Positions 7,375-11,314 of a DNA stretch of 11,314 nucleotides are shown here, piece by piece. Source of the DNA: JAIBBG01 sp031417525 (GTDB lineage: Bacteria; Bacteroidota; Bacteroidia; Flavobacteriales_D; Sanyastnellaceae); the NCBI GenBank assembly GCA_031417525.1, contig JANOVT010000340.1, positions 1 to 11,314 of the forward strand. The letters are read 5' to 3'. A program made the position numbers and the translations under genes. The notes below the pieces were generated by a model. The model worked only from the letters and a program-made list of their open reading frames with translations. It searched no databases and was not told where the DNA came from. Every line of letters begins with the position of its first letter. The stretch's first letter is position 1.

Positions 7375-8472
7375 CTATTCCACTGCAAATCCTAAAGTGG
7401 TTGTAACATTTTCAAAGTGAATAATGTCATCAGGATTTGTTGTGTTTATCATCCAAAGATTAAAAGAGGCCAGTACTTTCTTAGCATTCGAACCATCCAA
7501 TCCATCTTCATAATCTTCGACGGATTGAATTTGAATGAACGAATCTGGGCTCTGGTTTAACTCGGTTACTGAAGTATAAATTTCACCTGACGCATTTCTA
7601 TATCGGCACTCCGCCTTACCGAAATTCATGACTTGAGCTTCCCATTGATAGCTAAAAAAATCATTGACTTGTCCATTATTCTCCCCATGGAACTCAACAC
7701 AATAAAAACCTGTTTGATTCAGAGATGTATTGATGAAATTCAGACATACGTTAATTTCATCTTCTCCTTCAAAATGAAGGTTATTACCGTAATAATCGTT
7801 GCCATTTACTGTCCAGGAAACCACTTCCAGATTTGGTGGGAGAATTCCATACACAAACTCCCACTCTTCTTCAGGTAAGTTTAAAATATTAAATGGCATC
7901 GAAATATATTCTGGAGTACCCGCCAATATTTGTTGCCGAATTATGACGTCATCATCCGATCCCGAGCCATTTTCTGATTGCAATGTGACAACATACAAAC
8001 CCGGTTCGTCATACTCATGATGTGGATTGTCTCCGCTACCAGTTTGACTATCTCCGAAATCCCATTCATAATTATTGCCGGGTTGATCAGGTGCATGAAA
8101 GTGTATTTCAAGAAAGTCAGAAGAATTCGTTTGTGTTGCCAATGGAATTTCACCAATTTCAAGTGCATCCGGATCGCATGCCTCACCTTGCTGCTGAGCC
8201 TGATTGTTGGTGATTAAAAAATCCATAATCGGTGCACAACCTGCACAATCTGTTTCTAGAAAACGACAGTTCAATTCATACACTCCGAAATCATTTTGAA
8301 TGGCATCAGAACTCATGTAGACTCCCTGCTGACCTGCAGCAAACGAGAATGGCGCACCATTGAGCGTACCGGCCATTTTAAAGACTGGCACTTCAGATGT
8401 CGATTCAGGATATGTTTGCTTTTTACATGAAGCAATCGACAAAATAATCAGGATGTATAAGTACTTTTTCAT
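7375..8472 (-). CDS. Lipoprotein with a single PKD domain
   Basis: The protein has 365 residues starting at ATG 8470-8472. The N-terminus MKKYLYILIILSIASCKK is a lipoprotein signal with the lipid-attachment Cys at residue 16. A region with FKMAGTLNGAPFSFAAGQQG and four cysteines (C69, C76 and C79 as CAGC, C99) follows. Then comes one PKD repeat (about 115-175, YEWDFGDSQTG at 135 and GLYVVTLQ). The C-terminal half is beta-rich and matches nothing I recognise. There is no T9SS CTD, so it is expected to be anchored in a membrane by lipid. Its start overlaps the stop of the barrel protein gene as ATGA (8469-8472), a strong sign of translational coupling with the sigma/anti-sigma pair. It may be a surface or periplasmic partner of the barrel protein, but that is inference. 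Confidence 0.82.
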   Translation of the reverse strand: MKKYLYILIILSIASCKKQTYPESTSEVPVFKMAGTLNGAPFSFAAGQQGVYMSSDAIQNDFGVYELNCRFLETDCAGCAPIMDFLITNNQAQQQGEACDPDALEIGEIPLATQTNSSDFLEIHFHAPDQPGNNYEWDFGDSQTGSGDNPHHEYDEPGLYVVTLQSENGSGSDDDVIIRQQILAGTPEYISMPFNILNLPEEEWEFVYGILPPNLEVVSWTVNGNDYYGNNLHFEGEDEINVCLNFINTSLNQTGFYCVEFHGENNGQVNDFFSYQWEAQVMNFGKAECRYRNASGEIYTSVTELNQSPDSFIQIQSVEDYEDGLDGSNAKKVLASFNLWMINTTNPDDIIHFENVTTTLGFAVE

Positions 8473-9857
8473 TTTGTCAAATTCATTCTGAAATAAACGG
8501 ATAACAAAGAATTTCTATCTATATCGGTTCTCTTGAAATATTCTTGTTTTGTAATGTCCGTCAAACCATGTTGATAGGAAATCCCTAAAGCTTTGTTGTT
8601 ACCCAACCAATACTGATAACTGATGCGCAAAGAGTGATTCATACTTTCAAATCCCTCCACAAATCCTTTGGCCTTTCTGGTTCCAAGATCCCGATTTTCA
8701 AAAGATGAAAGTTCTGTTGAAACAATGCGATTATTGCCTGCGATCAGATAATCCATTGAATACCCAAATGAAAATTGATGCTTTAGATGAATTGATTTCG
8801 AAATGTTCGCATTAATTCCCGCGTAATGCAATCGATCTGTAAAATACGTTTCAGTGGTTGTTCTGAATCCCTGACCATAAGTCGTATGCTCCACCAAATA
8901 TGGATGTGTAATTCCGGAAATGCTATAATACCTTCCCGTTACTGAAAGAGATAAACCACGATGCAACTTATACTCTACGCCTGCTGCCACGATTAGATCC
9001 GGTTTCCATTGCTTGTTCGAACTACCATATCCGGCCAATGGACTTAACCCCGCAGTGAAAAATATATCCCATCTTTTCCTTGGTATGATCGGAATCAGGC
9101 CTGTTCTTTCAAGGTTAACGGCCGGAGCAGCCCATTCCGCCGGTTTCGATATTATTCTATCCAAATTTCCTTTGGATGAATTGATCTTACCATTTATGTT
9201 CTTATCTACTCCATTTGCAACTGCATTTGTAATACCTGCATCCGGACTAATGTTTCTATCCGACAGCGTTTGTATTTCTGGCTGAACTTTTTTATATGTT
9301 TCTTTTGACTCGCGTTGACCCTTAGATTTTGTCTCTTTGTTTGATTCGACAAGGTAATTTGCCGAGTCCTTGGTTTCCGGAGAAACTGACCCCTGACCAG
9401 GCGATTCAGAGCCACTACTCTCTGAACCACCATGATCAAAAGTCCTTCTGGGGTTACCAGATTTTTCATCCATATCAGATTTCTTTACAACAACACGATC
9501 GTTTTGAACGTTTGATGTTTCATCCATTTTTGATATCCTACTCGCAGCATCTTCTGATTCATTCCGAGAATCAGAAGTAGATGAAGATGTAATTTTATTA
9601 GTCGTACCTGTCTGCAAAGAGCCGCCGCCTTCGGAAGCGCTAACATTTGCTGAAGACTCACCAATGAAAATGACTTTCGACACGATTGCGCCCGTGATTA
9701 AAAATGCCACAACACCAATGCATACATAGAATTTTCTCCACCATAGACGTCTCTTCGCCGCACCATAAAGTGCAAAGGCGTCGTCCATGTATTCCTGTTT
9801 AAATTCTAATCCTTCAGGAATAAATGGTTCATTCTCTATGTTGAACTTATCGCTCAT
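8469..9857 (-). CDS. Dual membrane-spanning anti-sigma-like protein (inner-membrane helix plus outer-membrane beta-barrel)
   Basis: The protein has 462 residues. Residues 1-41 are cytoplasmic (FKQEYMDDAFALYGAAKRR). One transmembrane helix lies at about 43-64 (FYVCIGVVAFLITGAIVSKV), with positive charges (KRRLWWRK) on the N-terminal side, so the N-terminus is inside. Residues 65 to about 258 are a hydrophilic Ser/Lys/Glu/Asn-rich linker of low complexity. From RKRWDIFFTAG (about 260) to NSLLSVYFRMNLTK I count eight amphipathic strands, fitting an 8-stranded outer-membrane barrel. This architecture beside an ECF sigma gene matches the dual membrane-spanning anti-sigma factors (Dma) described in Bacteroides. 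There is no zinc-binding HxxxCxxC anti-sigma motif, so the sigma-binding part should be the short N-terminal segment. The gene overlaps the sigma gene by 11 nt and the next lipoprotein gene by 4 nt. Confidence 0.85.
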   Translation of the reverse strand: MSDKFNIENEPFIPEGLEFKQEYMDDAFALYGAAKRRLWWRKFYVCIGVVAFLITGAIVSKVIFIGESSANVSASEGGGSLQTGTTNKITSSSTSDSRNESEDAASRISKMDETSNVQNDRVVVKKSDMDEKSGNPRRTFDHGGSESSGSESPGQGSVSPETKDSANYLVESNKETKSKGQRESKETYKKVQPEIQTLSDRNISPDAGITNAVANGVDKNINGKINSSKGNLDRIISKPAEWAAPAVNLERTGLIPIIPRKRWDIFFTAGLSPLAGYGSSNKQWKPDLIVAAGVEYKLHRGLSLSVTGRYYSISGITHPYLVEHTTYGQGFRTTTETYFTDRLHYAGINANISKSIHLKHQFSFGYSMDYLIAGNNRIVSTELSSFENRDLGTRKAKGFVEGFESMNHSLRISYQYWLGNNKALGISYQHGLTDITKQEYFKRTDIDRNSLLSVYFRMNLTK

Positions 9858-10416
9858 TCTCTTTTACTTCATTTCCAAATCCGATCATTTGCCGAATTCT
9901 CTTTTTTGCTTCTGAAAAATGCCAGGCACTTGTTCCTTCGCTAATCCCAAGCATCTCAGAAATTTCTATGTGGCTATAACCATCAATGGCATACAGATTA
10001 AAAACTTTCAAAGTCATCGGTGGCAGTTTCAATGCCTTTTGTCTTACGATCTCGAGCATTTCTGTCTGATGTTCCGATAACACATTGTCCGCTTTGTCAT
10101 CAACCAATCTTAAATCCTGTCCTCTGACTGTCTTTTCGTTCCAGTTCTTATTCTTCTTAAACTCGTTGATGATGGTATTGATCATCACCCTCCTTGCCCA
10201 CATCTCAAATGGCACTTCTTTTCTATATTTTTTGAGATTCATTAAAATTCTAACAAATCCCAGATTCATGTATTCCACAGCTTGCTCCTTGTCTGAAGAA
10301 TATCGCCAGCACACACCTATCAAACCTCTATACAATAATTTATAGAGTTCACTTTGGGCGCGGCGGTCATCCTCCTGACACCTTTGAATGAGTGTATAGC
10401 TTATAACAACTTCCAA
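9847..10416 (-). CDS. ECF-type RNA polymerase sigma factor
   Basis: The protein has 189 residues. Region 2 spans about 8-90 (IQRCQEDDRRAQSELYKLLY, then YMNLGFVRILMNLKKYR, FEMWARRVMINTIINEF) and contacts the -10 element and core polymerase. Region 4 spans about 122-178 (LKLPPMTLKVFNLYAIDGYS, HIEISEMLGISEGT, HFSEAKKRIRQMI) and carries the helix-turn-helix for the -35 element. There is no sigma region 3, as in all ECF factors. The only usable start is TTG 10414-10416: an in-frame TGA sits immediately upstream (10417-10419) and the next Met is residue 50, inside region 2. The stop lies inside the barrel protein gene (11-nt overlap), the classic arrangement for a sigma factor and its anti-sigma factor. 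Release from that anti-sigma protein and autoregulation of the operon are inferred. Confidence 0.92.
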   Translation of the reverse strand: MEVVISYTLIQRCQEDDRRAQSELYKLLYRGLIGVCWRYSSDKEQAVEYMNLGFVRILMNLKKYRKEVPFEMWARRVMINTIINEFKKNKNWNEKTVRGQDLRLVDDKADNVLSEHQTEMLEIVRQKALKLPPMTLKVFNLYAIDGYSHIEISEMLGISEGTSAWHFSEAKKRIRQMIGFGNEVKENER

Positions 10417-10686
10417 TCAACCTAAGTTTATGTAGTAGTGGGCGTCTCAGGTATTTCAGTCTCATTCAAAAGGCATAAACAATAGAGGCCACATGAACTT
10501 TCTCATGACTTATACAGCATTCAAATCAGAATGCTTGGGTGAGAGCTTGCATTTTTTTACGAAAATCGACAGTATTCGCATTCTTTCCTTCCCAATCGGC
10601 AGTGGGTTCTTCCTGTTCAGGGTGAAAGTCGCTACATTTCCTGCCATTACAATGCAATTTTGTCTAATACCAAAGAAATTTCTATC
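10417..10686. other. Divergent intergenic region upstream of the sigma factor gene
   Basis: This region is 270 nt and must hold the promoter of the - strand sigma operon and probably one for the + strand genes. I found no convincing match to the Bacteroidota housekeeping pattern (TTTG and TAnnTTTG) on either strand, which would fit an ECF-dependent promoter, but absence by eye is weak evidence. Alternating GCATT/AATGC pentamers occur at 10518, 10530 and 10549, the last followed by a run of T, but the stems are only 5 bp. An open frame from ATG 10493 (70 residues) looks like a chance ORF. Confidence 0.4.
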
Positions 10687-10872
10687 ATGGAACTTAGAAG
10701 AATAGATTACGAAAGGTTGATTTCCGCCACAGACATTGATGTGATGGATGAACTGTCCAAACTCAATCAGCTAGCTTATGATCATGCACTTGATGTGATT
10801 CAGTTGGCGAGAGAAATCAATCTCAAAAGAATCACTGGCTTTTTGAAACAAACCCAAGTTTCACTCAGTTAA
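10687..10872 (+). CDS. Small hypothetical protein, predicted helical
   Basis: The ORF has 61 residues from ATG 10687-10689; a TTG at 10660 would add nine more. The sequence begins MELRRIDYERLISATDIDV. It is rich in Leu, Asp, Glu and Lys, has no Cys, no signal peptide and no membrane segment, and looks like two or three amphipathic helices. I recognise no family. It lies 41 nt upstream of the lipoprotein gene on the same strand, which would fit a two-gene operon. No strong ribosome-binding site is seen, only an A-rich stretch (CAAAGAAATTT), which is common in Bacteroidota. It may be a chance ORF. Confidence 0.4.
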   Translation: MELRRIDYERLISATDIDVMDELSKLNQLAYDHALDVIQLAREINLKRITGFLKQTQVSLS

Positions 10873-10913
10873 GGGTGTACCTAAGACAAAAATCGAATTC
10901 AAAAAGAAATTTT

Positions 10914-11314
10914 ATGAAAAAGTCTCTTGTCTCCATTTCAATTTTCACTGCAATCGTTCTGCTGGTTGTTGCTTGTCAACATCACCCGGATATTACAGAC
11001 ATTATTCTTCCGGATGACAATGACAATAACTATGTGACACCTCCAGATACTATCGAAATCATCAATACAGACCCCTGTGATCCAGATTCGGTGTATTTCA
11101 CCAATACAATTTTGCCATTGTTAAGTTCCAATTGTGCCATGGCGGATTGTCATGATGCCATCACCCATGAAGATGGTGTTCGCATGTATGACTATGCGCA
11201 CATTATGCAACAGGTCGAAGCAGGAAGTTTATCCAATAGCGACCTTTGGGATGCTATCAACGAAACGGGTGACGACATGATGCCACCTGCGGACAATGGT
11301 GGACCGCTTTCTCC
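10914..11314 (+). CDS. Lipoprotein with cytochrome c-like CX4CH...MPP domain (3' end cut by window)
   Basis: The gene starts at ATG 10914-10916 after an A-rich leader, and 133 codons are visible before the window ends. The signal MKKSLVSISIFTAIVLLVVAC is a lipoprotein type with the acylated Cys at residue 21. An acidic spacer (residues about 22-58, rich in Asp, Asn, Pro and Thr) leads to VYFTNTILPLLSSNCAMADCH (C74, C79, H80) and then DDMMPP (122-125). The order ILPLLSxNCxxxxCH, a short helical stretch, and MPP matches small cytochrome c-like modules of Bacteroidota and Planctomycetota. There the Cys pair and His attach heme and the Met may be the second axial ligand. The four-residue Cys spacing is atypical, so heme binding is not assured. 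The protein is divergent from the sigma operon and could have further domains beyond the window. Confidence 0.75.
   Translation, partial: MKKSLVSISIFTAIVLLVVACQHHPDITDIILPDDNDNNYVTPPDTIEIINTDPCDPDSVYFTNTILPLLSSNCAMADCHDAITHEDGVRMYDYAHIMQQVEAGSLSNSDLWDAINETGDDMMPPADNGGPLS

Noticed and set aside
8942..9857. FecR-type or zinc-type anti-sigma factor
   Set aside because: No FecR domain and no HxxxCxxC motif. The C-terminal part is a strand-rich barrel, so the dual-membrane type fits better.
10518..10558. GCATT/AATGC hairpins followed by a T-run, terminator-like
   Set aside because: Stems are only 5 bp, and no + strand transcript is known to arrive there. The alternating pentamers may be compositional.
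10493..10705. 70-residue + strand ORF upstream of the small helical ORF
   Set aside because: It overlaps the following ORF, has a Phe-rich composition with no recognisable domain, and lies in a region expected to hold divergent promoters. It is probably a chance frame.

Overview
The window reads as a member of the Bacteroidota, moderately AT-rich. The evidence is two different type IX secretion (T9SS) C-terminal sorting signals: type A with a YPNPF/FPNPF motif, and type B, the gliding-motility-associated C-terminal domain. It also carries PKD-repeat surface proteins, a CotH/lamin-tail protein, a choice-of-anchor V protein, and an ECF sigma factor paired with a membrane-to-barrel anti-sigma protein. 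Genus or species cannot be read from the sequence; an environmental or uncultured lineage is a guess.

Left edge (1-650, + strand). The window opens in the last 50 codons of an IS66-type transposase. Just downstream is a wrecked membrane-protein gene. Its recognisable protein sequence starts in the middle of the family next to the probable IS end, contains one in-frame stop at 257-259, and then continues open to 592. A perfect bidirectional hairpin terminator (613-647) closes it and the converging operon.

Main block (715-10416, all on the - strand, transcribed right to left). Gene order is: ECF sigma factor (TTG start); a 462-residue anti-sigma-like protein with one inner-membrane helix, a ~195-residue low-complexity linker and a C-terminal 8-stranded outer-membrane barrel; a PKD lipoprotein; a choice-of-anchor V protein with a CX4CH motif and type A CTD; a 1086-residue multi-PKD giant with type B CTD; and a CotH/LTD protein with type A CTD. 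The first three genes overlap (11 nt, 4 nt) and the fourth and fifth are 1 nt apart. Gaps of 138 nt and 59 nt separate the other sub-blocks. The inferred logic is that the two-membrane protein senses a change at the surface or envelope and releases the sigma factor, which switches on a set of secreted, surface-attached proteins.

Right edge (10417-11314, + strand). A 270-nt divergent intergenic region is followed by a doubtful 61-residue helical ORF. After that comes the 5' part of a lipoprotein with a cytochrome c-like CX4CH...MPP domain, cut by the window end. No tRNA, rRNA, CRISPR array or riboswitch was seen.
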